NCBI GenBank assembly: GCA_964645045.1
Contig: CAZXYZ010000018.1
Location: forward strand, 56,271 to 120,270
Origin: Anammoximicrobium sp964645045
Lineage (GTDB): Bacteria > Planctomycetota > Planctomycetia > Pirellulales > Pirellulaceae
Reading direction: 5' to 3'
DNA: 64,000 bases
Shown: piece by piece, positions 24,555-32,247 of the stretch
How the letters are laid out: every line of letters begins with the position of its first letter
Numbering within the stretch: position 1 is the stretch's first letter
The notes under the pieces: generated by a model
Told to the model about the DNA's origin: nothing
What the model saw: only the letters and a program-made list of their open reading frames with translations
The model's database searches: none
Made by a program: the position numbers and the translations under genes

Positions 24555-25403
24555 GTGTCCGGGGAACTGCTGTACGGGATAAGCGAGTGGATCCTGTTCG
24601 TCGTGGTCGCGGGCCTGTTGTACCTGAGCGCGGAAGCGGGCTACCGGTACGCACAGCGGTTCGGAGCGCGGGGCTGCGCCGAGCCCCATATGCACGTGGC
24701 GACGGTCGAAAGCGCCCTGCTCGGTCTGCTCGCCCTGTTGCTGGGCTTTGCTTTTGCGATGGCCATCACCCGCTTCGATGTCCGCAAGCAGGTCGTCATC
24801 CAGGAGGCCAACGATCTGCAGACGACCTTCCTCCGCGCCCAACTTCTCCGGCAGCCCTACCAGGACGAGAGTTCGCGACTGCTGCGCCAGTACGTGAATT
24901 CCCGTGTCGCGTACTATCAGGCAGGAGCCGATCGGCAGAGAATACGGGACGCGCTGGAGCGGACCAGTCAGTTGCAGATTCGCCTGTGGACCGTGGCCGT
25001 CGAGGCCGCTCGAGACAACCCGAACGAGGTCACCACCGGGTATTACGTCGAGTCGCTGAACGGCCTGATCGACGATCACACCAAGCGGCTTGCCGCCATG
25101 GAGAACCACGTTCCGGAGTTCATTCTGCTGCTCCTCTTTTTCGTGGCGACCATGTCGATCGGGGTCACGGGGTACAGTGCGGGGTTGAAGCGCGCGCGGC
25201 TGCTGGTCTTGCGCGCCATCCTGGCCATCCTGGTGGCCGCCACGCTGCTGGTGATCGTCGACCTGGACCGGCCTCGCCGGGGACTGATCAAGGTCAGCGA
25301 AGGCGGGATGCTGCAGTTGCAGCAAGACCTCGACAAGTTTGCCGTGCCGCCGGCGCGGCCGGGGCCGGAGGATCGCGAGGGTCGTAAACAGGCGTCGCGC
25401 TAG
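24555..25403 (+). CDS. Bestrophin-like (DUF4239) membrane protein
   Basis: A 282-residue protein from GTG 24555. Helices lie at about 8-28 (ISEWILFVVVAGLLYLSAEA), 52-75 (SALLGLLALLLGFAFAMAIT), 190-207 (PEFILLLLFFVATMSIGVTG) and 220-240. The segment after the second helix (RFDVRKQVVIQEANDLQTTF then LRAQLLRQPYQDESSRLLRQ) is the hallmark of the DUF4239 'bestrophin-like' family, whose members have four helices and a long cytoplasmic loop; some are suspected anion channels but I know of no firm function. It sits 63 bp after the NERD-kinase and 41 bp before a PAS histidine kinase on the same strand. Confidence 0.82.
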   Translation: MSGELLYGISEWILFVVVAGLLYLSAEAGYRYAQRFGARGCAEPHMHVATVESALLGLLALLLGFAFAMAITRFDVRKQVVIQEANDLQTTFLRAQLLRQPYQDESSRLLRQYVNSRVAYYQAGADRQRIRDALERTSQLQIRLWTVAVEAARDNPNEVTTGYYVESLNGLIDDHTKRLAAMENHVPEFILLLLFFVATMSIGVTGYSAGLKRARLLVLRAILAILVAATLLVIVDLDRPRRGLIKVSEGGMLQLQQDLDKFAVPPARPGPEDREGRKQASR

Positions 25404-25444
25404 TCGCCGCCTGCGGAAACGCTGAGTCTGGGGAGGTGAAGCTT

Positions 25445-26560
25445 ATGACTGGGTTGGCGCCAACGGTTGCCGTCGAGGGCGATGTCACGAGGTTGAAGCA
25501 GATCGAACTGCAGCTTCGCCGCATGACTTCGGTCTTTCTGGAAGGAGCGGACTCGATCATTATTCGCGACCTCGAAGGCCGCATCCTGGACGTCAACAAG
25601 GAAACGGAACGGGTCTTCGGCTGGTCTCGCGAGGACGTCTTAGGCCAGCGACCCAAACAAGCCCTGCCAACCGAGAATCAGTACCAGGCGGATGATGTCC
25701 TGGCACGGCTGCAGCGTGGGGAGACCGTCCGCAACCTGGAATCGGCCGTGCGCACCAAGACCGGCGAGGTGATCCCGGTGCTGGTGACGTCCTTCCTGCT
25801 GACGGACGACGAGGGCCAGCCCGCCGCGATTGCGGACATTGTGAAAGACGTCACCGAACTGAAGAAGACCACCGCTTTGCTGGAACGCCGCAATCGCGAA
25901 TTGCAATATTTCACCAGCGCCCTGTCGCACGACTTGGCCGCGCCGGCACGCGGGATTCAAAGTCTGGCCGAGGATCTTCAGGACCGGTGCAGCGCATTCC
26001 CCGACCAGGAAGTCCAGGAAGAACTCCGTCTGATCCTGGACAGTGCCGGACGAATGCAGACCCTGATCGTCGACTTGCTGAGTTACTCCCGGCTCGAAAA
26101 CGAGACGCTTGCTGCGCAGAGCGTATCCGCTGTGACGGTGATGCAGCAAGCCCTCGAGAACTTGCGTGCCGAGATCAAGCGGACGGGGGCCCAAGTGACG
26201 AGCGATCCGCTGCCCACCGTGGGCGGCAATCCCACGCAGTTGACGCAACTGTTCCAGAACCTGATCGGCAACGCGCTCAAGTTCTGCCGGCTCGAGACGC
26301 CGCGCGTGCATGTCTCGGCCGCGCGCGTGGAAGCCGGGTGGGAGTTCGCCGTCCGCGACAATGGAATCGGCATCGACGACGCCAACCTGGACAAGATCTT
26401 CAAGCCCTTTCAGCGGCTGCATTCGCAGGAAGTGTTTCCGGGAACCGGGCTCGGCCTGGCCATCTGCCGGACGATTGTGGAACGGCATGGCGGCCGCATC
26501 TGGGTGGAATCGGAGAAAGGACGCGGCAGCGTGTTCCGCTTCCTGCTGCCAGCGGACTGA
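25445..26560 (+). CDS. PAS-domain sensor histidine kinase
   Basis: A 371-residue soluble protein starting at ATG 25445, about 8 bases after GGGGAGG. Residues 24-140 form a PAS domain (ADSIIIRDLEGRILDVNKET, FGWSREDVLGQ, then a PAC-like DIVKDVTELKK). The H-box is ALSHDLAAPARGI with His162, followed by the ATPase domain with N-box QNLIGNALKF, G1 DNGIGI, F-box FKPFQRL and G2 GTGLGLAIC. It has no membrane helix, so it senses an internal signal. No response regulator lies next to it, and its partner is unknown. It is the last gene of the 20507-26560 same-strand run. Confidence 0.93.
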   Translation: MTGLAPTVAVEGDVTRLKQIELQLRRMTSVFLEGADSIIIRDLEGRILDVNKETERVFGWSREDVLGQRPKQALPTENQYQADDVLARLQRGETVRNLESAVRTKTGEVIPVLVTSFLLTDDEGQPAAIADIVKDVTELKKTTALLERRNRELQYFTSALSHDLAAPARGIQSLAEDLQDRCSAFPDQEVQEELRLILDSAGRMQTLIVDLLSYSRLENETLAAQSVSAVTVMQQALENLRAEIKRTGAQVTSDPLPTVGGNPTQLTQLFQNLIGNALKFCRLETPRVHVSAARVEAGWEFAVRDNGIGIDDANLDKIFKPFQRLHSQEVFPGTGLGLAICRTIVERHGGRIWVESEKGRGSVFRFLLPAD

Positions 26561-26791
26561 GGCGGACGGACGGCGACGCAGTCGATCCGGAACGCGGGAT
26601 GGCGCCGAGCGTCAACGCATGCCGCGGCGCAACGGTCCGGTCTTCGCATCCGATCTGATCCAGTCGTCCCGCGGCATCAGAACGGCGACTGCTCGGCGGC
26701 CCGGCCACCGCCAGACGATGGCACAACATTCCACACGCCGAAGCTACAATGCCGAACGAATGTCTGCCGTCGAAAAGTCCGCCTCGCCAAT

Positions 26792-26950
26792 TCACAGGTC
26801 CGCCGCCTGCAATTCCGGCTTTCGGGTTTGCAGGCACTCGTTCAGCAGGTTCTCGATCCGCGCGTTCAGCTGGTCCAATTGCGCGATCACGTCATCCTGA
26901 CGCTGCTCCAAGTCTTCCAGCAAACTGCTCTTACGTTCGAGTTCAGGCAT
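26792..26950 (-). CDS. Small coiled-coil protein, hypothetical
   Basis: A 52-residue frame from ATG 26950: MPELERKSSLLEDLEQRQDD, then VIAQLDQLNARIENLLNECL and a short charged tail. Hydrophobic residues follow a heptad pattern throughout, as in a short parallel coiled coil. A longer in-frame start at 27004 adds only a Pro/Thr-rich stretch and is less likely. No clear ribosome site is seen. It lies between two plus-strand genes and could be a conserved small protein or a chance frame. The 230 bp before it (26561-26791) hold nothing recognisable. Confidence 0.5.
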   Translation of the reverse strand: MPELERKSSLLEDLEQRQDDVIAQLDQLNARIENLLNECLQTRKPELQAADL

Positions 26951-27259
26951 AGGTGGGTGTCGATGGGTGGGCGAGGTGGGTGGGGCCGTTACGGCCATAA
27001 TCATCGTCCGCTAGACCCCAACGATTTGACTCGTCAGGACGAAAGTGAGCGAAGCGCCTGTTGCGCAAAGTTGGCAGGCAGGCTGCCGCGTCAACCTGGA
27101 GAAGACGTAGCGATCGTAGGCGTGGCGCGGTTGGACGGCGCGGCCCCCGGGCAGTACAATCGATCGCGCGTCGCATGGCTCTCCAGAGCCGTGCGGATTC
27201 CGTTGGTATTTCGGGCCCATTGCACGGCTCTGGAGAGCCATGCTACTACGTCGGCGACG
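26951..27259. other. Intergenic region before the glycosyltransferase gene
   Basis: About 310 bp with no gene I accept. It contains the palindrome at 27173-27243, which ends 16 bp before the chosen start of the glycosyltransferase gene. Confidence 0.5.
27173..27243. repeat. Palindromic repeat, GCATGGCTCTCCAGAGCC family, copy 1
   Basis: Arms 27173-27194 and 27222-27243 are perfect 22-bp inverted copies (outer end GCATGGCTCTCCAGAGCCGT) around a 27-base loop. A second, less regular copy with a related loop (ATTTCG ... GATTGCACGGCTC) is at 61698-61767. Both lie upstream of plus-strand membrane-protein genes. Confidence 0.88.
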
Positions 27260-29611
27260 ATGAACTGCTCCCAACCCGCAAACTCGTCCACGGCCGCCGG
27301 CGCGGCAGCGCGCTGGAAAACCGCGTTGTTCGTGGTGGGGGTGGCGCTGTACCTGACAGCCTTCTATGCCGCTCAGCCGGTGCGTTGGCAGAGTCTGCTT
27401 GTGATCCTGCTTCCCGACCAGATTGTGGCGTCGTGGGTCGGAAATGACTGGAGCCAATTTCAAGTCCTGGACCGGCTGCCGATTGCGGCCGTCGCCGGGC
27501 TGATTCTGATCTTCGCCTATCTCGGGGGTCGGCTGTCGCTGGCTGCCGTGGGCTGCGATCGAGATCTGGACCGCTTGGAGGTTTTCGTGTTCTCGACCGC
27601 GGTGGGACTCGCCCAGTGGTCGCTGTTGACGCTGGCCGTCGGACTGGCGGGGGGACTGCACGGCCCCTGGCTTCAACTTGCGGCAGTCGGCGTTATGGCG
27701 GGCTGGGCGATTTGGCAGTGGAAGCGATGGCGCGGCGGCTGCGCGGAGAAACACGGTCAGGAGTCCCGCGCGGGATCCAACGATCGTTCCCGGGCTGACC
27801 AGCCGACGGCGGGCGACGTGTTGCCGTGGCTGGAGCGTCACGGACTTTGGCTCGGCCTGCCGTTTCTCGTGCTGATCCTGCTCGGAGCCATGTTGCCGCC
27901 GTGGGATTTCGATGTCCGCGAGTACCACTTGCAGGTCCCCAAGGAATGGTATCAGGCCGGCCGGATCGGTTTTCTGCCGCACAATGTCTACGGAAATATG
28001 CCGCTGGGCGCCGAGATGCACGCGCTGCTGGGCATGGTCCTGATGCCGGGCGAACGCAATTGGTGGTGGGGCGCGTTGGCTGGCAAAACCGTGATCGCTG
28101 GCTTTGCGCCGCTCACGGCATTGGGACTGCTGGCCGCCGGCCGCCGATTCGTGACGCCCGGGGCGGGCGTGGTGGCAGCGTTGATTTACTTTTCTGTTCC
28201 TTGGGTCGTCCACGTTTCCCAGGCCGGATTGATCGAGGGTGCGGTCGCGTGCTATTTGTTTCTGTCCGTGTACGGGGTTGCCATCTGGTCCGACGAAAAC
28301 GGCGGACGGAGAAAGGCAGATCGCCTCCCGGACAGGAAACGCGGTGAAGCATTTTGTAGCGGCAGGGCGCAAGCCCTCCGGTATTCCGTAGATCGCCAAG
28401 AACCGGAGGGCTTGCGCCCTTCCGCTAAAATACGTGATTTCCCATTGGAAAGATGCTTCACAGCGTTGCCGGACAAGGCGAGCGGGGTATCGGCTCGGGG
28501 TCCGCAGATTCTGCTGGCCGGTTTCCTGGCTGGCGCGGCGGCGGCTTGCAAGTACCCCGGGCTGCTGTTTGTCGTTGCGCCCTTGACGCTTGGGACGATG
28601 TTCGGGCGGGGCCGGGGCCGCTGGCAACCGGCGGCGTTGTTCCTGCTGGCGGCCCTTTGCAGCAGCGGACTGTGGTATGCGAAGAACTGGGCCCTGACCG
28701 GCAATCCGGTCTATCCGTTGATGTTCGGCGGCGTCAGCCGGACGCCGGAGCGAATCGAACAGTGGAATCGTGCGCATCGCGTGCCGCCGGACGAGTCCGG
28801 CCGCCGGTATTCCGTTTCGCAGGCCCTTGTGGCGGCAGCCGATTTCGGCGGGCGGAACCTGTGGCAAAGCCCCCTGCTGGTCCCGCTCGCGGCGGCGGCT
28901 TTTCTGGGTGCGCGGCAGCGCCGCTTCATTGGTTGGCTGGCCGCCTATGCCGGCTTTTACCTGACGGTCTGGTGGCTGGTCACGCATCGCGTCGATCGTT
29001 TCTGGGTGCCGATCCTGCCCGTGGTCGCTCTGCTGGCCGGCGTCGGCGCCGTTTGGCCGGCTTCGCGAGTCGGGCGACGGGCGGTAGCGGTGTTGCTGCT
29101 GTGCGGATTGACCGCGAATCTGGCTTTCTTGTCGTCGGCCGGCGTTTACGACCACCGGTACTTGGTGTCGTTGGAACGATTGCGGCGCGACGAGCCCGTA
29201 AAACCGGACGACCCTTCGCGCGTGCAACCGGCCCATCGGTACCTGAACGGCATTGCCACCGCCGCGGATCGCGTCCTGCTGGTCGGCGACGCCCAACCGT
29301 TCGATCTGGAAATGCCCGTGCTGTACGACACGTGTTTCGACGAGTGCCGGTTTGAGCGTTGGCTGAAAGGCCGCAGCGCTGTCGAGCGCCGGGCTGTGTT
29401 GAACCGGGAGCAGATCACGTACGTGCTGGTGAACTGGAGCGAGATCGAGCGGTATCGCAGTCCGGGCAACTATGGCTTTTCGGATTACGTCACCAAGTCC
29501 TTGGTGCGCGACGAATTGGTCCGCAAGCAGCAGATCCTGCGGCCGGTTCCGCTGAATGTCGATCCGGAGAGCGTGGAGTTGTTCGAGGTCGTGCGAGATC
29601 CAACGCGGTGA
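27260..29611 (+). CDS. Polytopic membrane glycosyltransferase (GT-C/ArnT-like)
   Basis: A 783-residue protein with about 12-14 hydrophobic helices, starting at ATG 27260. The first large extracytoplasmic loop carries WDFDVREYHLQVPKEWYQAG and GFLPHNVYGNMPLGAEMHAL, the acidic-loop arrangement (DxE here) of GT-C enzymes that use polyprenyl-phosphate sugars, related to ArnT/PMT proteins. It would attach a sugar to a lipid or protein outside the membrane. The C-terminal 170 residues form a soluble domain. A stretch of about 55 residues between two helices (about 353-409) is encoded by a palindromic repeat insertion that keeps the frame open. The ribosome site is weak. The longer upstream frame (to 26828) lacks family features. 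Confidence 0.78.
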   Translation: MNCSQPANSSTAAGAAARWKTALFVVGVALYLTAFYAAQPVRWQSLLVILLPDQIVASWVGNDWSQFQVLDRLPIAAVAGLILIFAYLGGRLSLAAVGCDRDLDRLEVFVFSTAVGLAQWSLLTLAVGLAGGLHGPWLQLAAVGVMAGWAIWQWKRWRGGCAEKHGQESRAGSNDRSRADQPTAGDVLPWLERHGLWLGLPFLVLILLGAMLPPWDFDVREYHLQVPKEWYQAGRIGFLPHNVYGNMPLGAEMHALLGMVLMPGERNWWWGALAGKTVIAGFAPLTALGLLAAGRRFVTPGAGVVAALIYFSVPWVVHVSQAGLIEGAVACYLFLSVYGVAIWSDENGGRRKADRLPDRKRGEAFCSGRAQALRYSVDRQEPEGLRPSAKIRDFPLERCFTALPDKASGVSARGPQILLAGFLAGAAAACKYPGLLFVVAPLTLGTMFGRGRGRWQPAALFLLAALCSSGLWYAKNWALTGNPVYPLMFGGVSRTPERIEQWNRAHRVPPDESGRRYSVSQALVAAADFGGRNLWQSPLLVPLAAAAFLGARQRRFIGWLAAYAGFYLTVWWLVTHRVDRFWVPILPVVALLAGVGAVWPASRVGRRAVAVLLLCGLTANLAFLSSAGVYDHRYLVSLERLRRDEPVKPDDPSRVQPAHRYLNGIATAADRVLLVGDAQPFDLEMPVLYDTCFDECRFERWLKGRSAVERRAVLNREQITYVLVNWSEIERYRSPGNYGFSDYVTKSLVRDELVRKQQILRPVPLNVDPESVELFEVVRDPTR
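28319..28481. repeat. Palindromic element inside the glycosyltransferase gene
   Basis: Nested imperfect palindrome. Outer arms read TCGCCTCCCGGACAGG and CGCGGTGAAGCATTTT on the left, GATGCTTCACAGCGTTGCCG and GGACAAGGCGA on the right. The inner stem is GGGCGCAAGCCCTCCGG opposite CCGGAGGGCTTGCGCCC. The core matches the intergenic copy at 2998-3070 with compensating stem changes. It is translated in frame as roughly 55 extra residues. Confidence 0.82.
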
Positions 29612-29635
29612 CACACAAACGCTGCAGAGTTCTTG

Positions 29636-29796
29636 GCGAACGGTGGGGCGTAAGCCCACCGGTATGGTTTCTGCGGGCTGGTCGCCTTCCGGCAACTGTT
29701 TTCATCGAAGGTGATCGGCCAATCTCTCGTGCCAACATGCGGGCATGCGGAAAACCGGCGGGCTTACGCCAGCCGTTCGCCACCCGGCATGAACTA
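29636..29796. repeat. ~150-bp stop-codon-flush palindrome, copy at EamA gene end
   Basis: Left arm CGAACGGTGGGGCGTAAGCC at 29639-29658, right arm GGCGGGCTTACGCC plus AGCCGTTCGCC at about 29757-29781, with TTCATCGAAGGT in the centre. The tail ATGAACTACGGTGAC includes CTA at 29794-29796, which is the stop codon of the minus-strand EamA gene. It fills the gap between two convergent genes and could act as a bidirectional terminator. Confidence 0.82.
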
Positions 29797-30684
29797 CGGT
29801 GACCGCACTCCGGGATTCCTGCGTCCGAGGTACCGCAGACCCAACCCCAGCAGAATCAGCCCGCCGCCGGCCAGCGTCCACCACTGGGGTGCCTGATACG
29901 TGGGCACATGCCGCCAAGCGACATAGACCCAGACGGGAACCAGAATCGGTTCCAGCAGGACAATTCCCGCGGCCTCGTGGCCTGAGATGCGGCGCACGCC
30001 GCGAGCAAACAGCAGGTAGGGCAGTCCCATTTGAAAGACGCCAAAGACGGACAGGGCCAACGTCTGCTTGCCCGTGGGCCAAAGATCGTAACGCAGCACA
30101 AACGGCAGGAACAGAACGGCGGTCGTCAGGTTGTTCAAGAATACCAGCCACGCACCGTCTTCGTCGCGCAGATGCCGCAGTGACAACACGACGCCGGCAT
30201 ACGTCACGCCGCCCAACAATCCGAGCACGATCCCCAGCGGCGCCTGGCCGCCCAATTCAAAGCACAGAATCAGGCCCACGCCTGCCAGGCAGCAGCCCAG
30301 CAGCCAGCCGTCCCGCGGATGCACCGGCTCGTGGAACGCGAACACGCCGACCAAGAAGATCCAGGCCGGCGCGGTATGCTGCAGCCAGATCGCATTGGCC
30401 TCGGTGGTCAACGTCAGCGCGGCCAGGAACGTATAGTTCATGACCGCGTAGACCAGGACCATCGGGGCCAGCTTCCACGTCCAGCGCGGCCGGCGCACGA
30501 ACGGGAGCAGCACCAGGCTGGCAAACACCGCCCGCCAACAGGCCAGCAGCGGACCGCGGACGGGCAGGCCGGTAACCTGCAGCGGCCAGTCCGCAAACAG
30601 CGGCGCCTTGGCGAACAAGCCGCTGGTGCTCCACATCACAGCGGCGGCCAGAATCAGCAGCCGCCCCGCTGTTTTGTCATTCAT
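29794..30684 (-). CDS. EamA/DMT-superfamily transporter
   Basis: A 296-residue protein with ten predicted helices and the internal duplication of EamA (DUF6) drug/metabolite transporters. The first half starts LLILAAAVMWSTSGLFAKAP and includes AALTLTTEANAIWLQHTAPA; the second half has LGIVLGLLGGVTYAGVVLSL and GHEAAGIVLLEPILVPVWVY. Both repeat signatures (the tWss.F and the LeP-ll-P segments) are visible. Such proteins export small metabolites or amino acids; the substrate is unknown. The start is 10 bp after the DUF1080 gene stop, so they form a unit. Its last codons and stop lie in the tail of a palindromic repeat. Confidence 0.9.
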   Translation of the reverse strand: MNDKTAGRLLILAAAVMWSTSGLFAKAPLFADWPLQVTGLPVRGPLLACWRAVFASLVLLPFVRRPRWTWKLAPMVLVYAVMNYTFLAALTLTTEANAIWLQHTAPAWIFLVGVFAFHEPVHPRDGWLLGCCLAGVGLILCFELGGQAPLGIVLGLLGGVTYAGVVLSLRHLRDEDGAWLVFLNNLTTAVLFLPFVLRYDLWPTGKQTLALSVFGVFQMGLPYLLFARGVRRISGHEAAGIVLLEPILVPVWVYVAWRHVPTYQAPQWWTLAGGGLILLGLGLRYLGRRNPGVRSP

Positions 30685-30694
30685 GCCGCACGGC

Positions 30695-31408
30695 TCACTT
30701 GGGGACGGACACGCAGATTCTGCGGTAAGCCACGGCGCCGTGGTTGCCTTGGAACATCAACGGCCCCTGCGGTTGCTCGCCGCGTCCCAGGTTGCCGCCG
30801 GTCACACCGGTCATTTCCACGTTTTCGTGAATGACCTGTCCGTTCAGCAGGACCTTCTTAAACACGGCATTGGCGACTTTCTTGCCGTCCTGGAACCGTG
30901 GAGCCTGAAACTCGATGACGAACTTTTGCCACTCGCCAGGTGCTTTGGCGGCGTTCAACTTGGGCGCTGCCGCGCCGTACAGACCGCCGAGATCGCCGGG
31001 CCCGACCTTCTCGCGGCCCCAGCTGTCCAGCACCTGAACCTCGTAGTTGCCCATCAGGTAGATGCCGGAGTTGGACCCTTTGGGTACCATCACTTCGAGA
31101 CTGACGGTACAGTCGCCGAACTCCTGCTCGCTGTAGATGTCCACCCCGTGAGCCTCGCGGTTGATGAATTCGCCCTGGCCCGCCCCTGCCTCGGAAACGA
31201 CCAGCCGCGCCGGATTGGCGGGATCGATCTGGGCCAGGCCGACGACCCATTGGCTGCCCTGCGGCTGAACCGTCTTCCAGCCCGACAGGTCCTTGCCGTT
31301 GAACGGTTCGCACACGCGCGGACCTTCCGCCGCGCGGACGGTGCCGCACGCCATGAAGCTCGCAGCGATCATCAGGTTGACCGCCAGGTGGGGGTGATTT
31401 CGTGTCAT
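30695..31408 (-). CDS. Exported DUF1080 (3-keto-disaccharide hydrolase-like) protein
   Basis: A 237-residue protein from ATG 31408, which has AGAAGGAG about 5-6 bases upstream; it opens a signal peptide (LAVNLMIAASFMACGTVRAA). The DUF1080 concanavalin-like fold shows FNGKDLSGWKTV at the mature N-terminus, GDCTVSLEVMVPKGSNSGIY and NYEVQVLDSWG in the middle and the carboxyl-end LMFQGNHGAVAYRRICV. Members of this large planctomycete family hydrolyse 3-keto-glycosides made by Gfo/Idh/MocA oxidoreductases, such as those at 1715 and 36089. Likely acts in the periplasm on plant or algal glycans. An ATG at 31480 is possible but would hide the signal peptide. Confidence 0.9.
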   Translation of the reverse strand: MTRNHPHLAVNLMIAASFMACGTVRAAEGPRVCEPFNGKDLSGWKTVQPQGSQWVVGLAQIDPANPARLVVSEAGAGQGEFINREAHGVDIYSEQEFGDCTVSLEVMVPKGSNSGIYLMGNYEVQVLDSWGREKVGPGDLGGLYGAAAPKLNAAKAPGEWQKFVIEFQAPRFQDGKKVANAVFKKVLLNGQVIHENVEMTGVTGGNLGRGEQPQGPLMFQGNHGAVAYRRICVSVPK

Positions 31409-31782
31409 GGTGTGTACTCCTTCTAAGGAATGGGTTAGAGAGCCATCGGCGCCGTTGCGCTGGGCGGTAGGAACGGCCACGTCGAGTTGGAGGCACCGCT
31501 CATCTGTGCCATCGCGGGGCGCGCACGATGCGCGCTTTTGTCACAACTAACAGCCTTAGCATAACGACTTCGGCAGGCCAACGCTATTTGCCAATCCTGG
31601 TCAGGGCGCTTTTTGACCCGCTGCCGCTGGGTTTTGGCGTGCGGTCAGCGATCAATGGTCTGGCCAATTCACCGACCGGCGGCGCTTCGGAACGGTTTTT
31701 GCGAGGGAAGCCTTGGCACATCACGCCGGATGCGGCGAGGTTGGTGAACCGGCACAAAGCGGACCAGCGGGAGGGAAGAATC
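31409..31782. other. Divergent intergenic region
   Basis: About 370 bp between the DUF1080 gene (minus) and the small gene at 31783 (plus). It must contain both promoters; I see no repeat or RNA gene in it. A frame from 31528 runs into the small gene but has no ribosome site. Confidence 0.4.
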
Positions 31783-32037
31783 ATGAACGAGTTCCGCAAA
31801 CGACCCACACGAGTGAATCAGCCTTATGCACCGTCCCCCGGGGCCATTCGGCAGGAATGCGAGCAAATCCAGGCAATGTGGTCGGAACGTGAACGGCGAA
31901 AACGCGCTGGAAGGCCGCCCGGCGCCATGTGGACTCCACCACGAGTCGATATGTCAGCGGTGACGGAAGCGATTCACGAGGACTTTGGCAATGGCCTGCC
32001 GCCGCACGGGGCCTCGGCCAACGACTGGGATCGGTGA
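31783..32037 (+). CDS. Small hypothetical protein
   Basis: An 84-residue basic protein chosen to start at ATG 31783, which has GGAGGGAAG 5 bases upstream. It reads MNEFRKRPTRVNQPYAPSPG, AIRQECEQIQAMWSERERRK, RAGRPPGAMWTPPRVDMS and so on. The central IRxECxxIQxxWSxxERxxR pattern looks like a short conserved helix that I believe recurs in small planctomycete proteins, but no function is known to me. The frame stays open upstream to 31528 without a good start signal. The MITE-like repeat starts 52 bp downstream. Confidence 0.7.
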   Translation: MNEFRKRPTRVNQPYAPSPGAIRQECEQIQAMWSERERRKRAGRPPGAMWTPPRVDMSAVTEAIHEDFGNGLPPHGASANDWDR

Positions 32038-32089
32038 AGCAAAATTTGGCTCCGGCCGCGTACATGGCGCGCGGATTGGGTGGCAGAAC

Positions 32090-32235
32090 CACCCCTGTAA
32101 AGGTGTCAAACAGGTTGGAGTCCTCGCTTTAGCGTGTATCGGCGGCGGGCTTCGCCCGCCCGAGCAGCCTAAAGGCTGTACTCCAACTGAATCGTCTGCC
32201 AGCGTTTCTTGAGGAATCCGACCTTTACAGGGGTG
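32090..32235. mobile_element. 142-bp MITE-like element, copy 1, at the end of ung
   Basis: Terminal inverted repeats CACCCCTGTAAAGGT (32090-32104) and ACCTTTACAGGGGTG (32221-32235) enclose a nested palindrome: GTTGGAGT opposite ACTCCAAC, CAGCCTAAAGGCTG, and a central GGCGGGCTTCGCCCGCC. By eye it differs from copy 2 (38409-38550) at seven of 142 positions, without gaps. Flanks GGGTGGCAGAACC (left) and GGGTAGCAGAGCC (right) look like an imperfect 13-bp target duplication. The right flank directly abuts the stop codon of ung (minus strand). It encodes no protein. Confidence 0.85.
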
Positions 32236-32247
32236 GGTAGCAGAGCC

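Noticed and set aside
26828..27259. N-terminal extension of the glycosyltransferase frame to 26828
   Set aside because: The extension lacks membrane helices or family features and includes the palindrome at 27173-27243.
27011..29695. 894-codon minus-strand frame over the glycosyltransferase
   Set aside because: Composition is typical of a shadow frame (Gln/Arg/His-rich) with no domain, while the opposite strand encodes a multi-helix membrane protein.
31528..31782. N-terminal extension of the small protein at 31783
   Set aside because: No ribosome site at 31528, and the extension looks non-coding; ATG 31783 has GGAGGGAAG just upstream.
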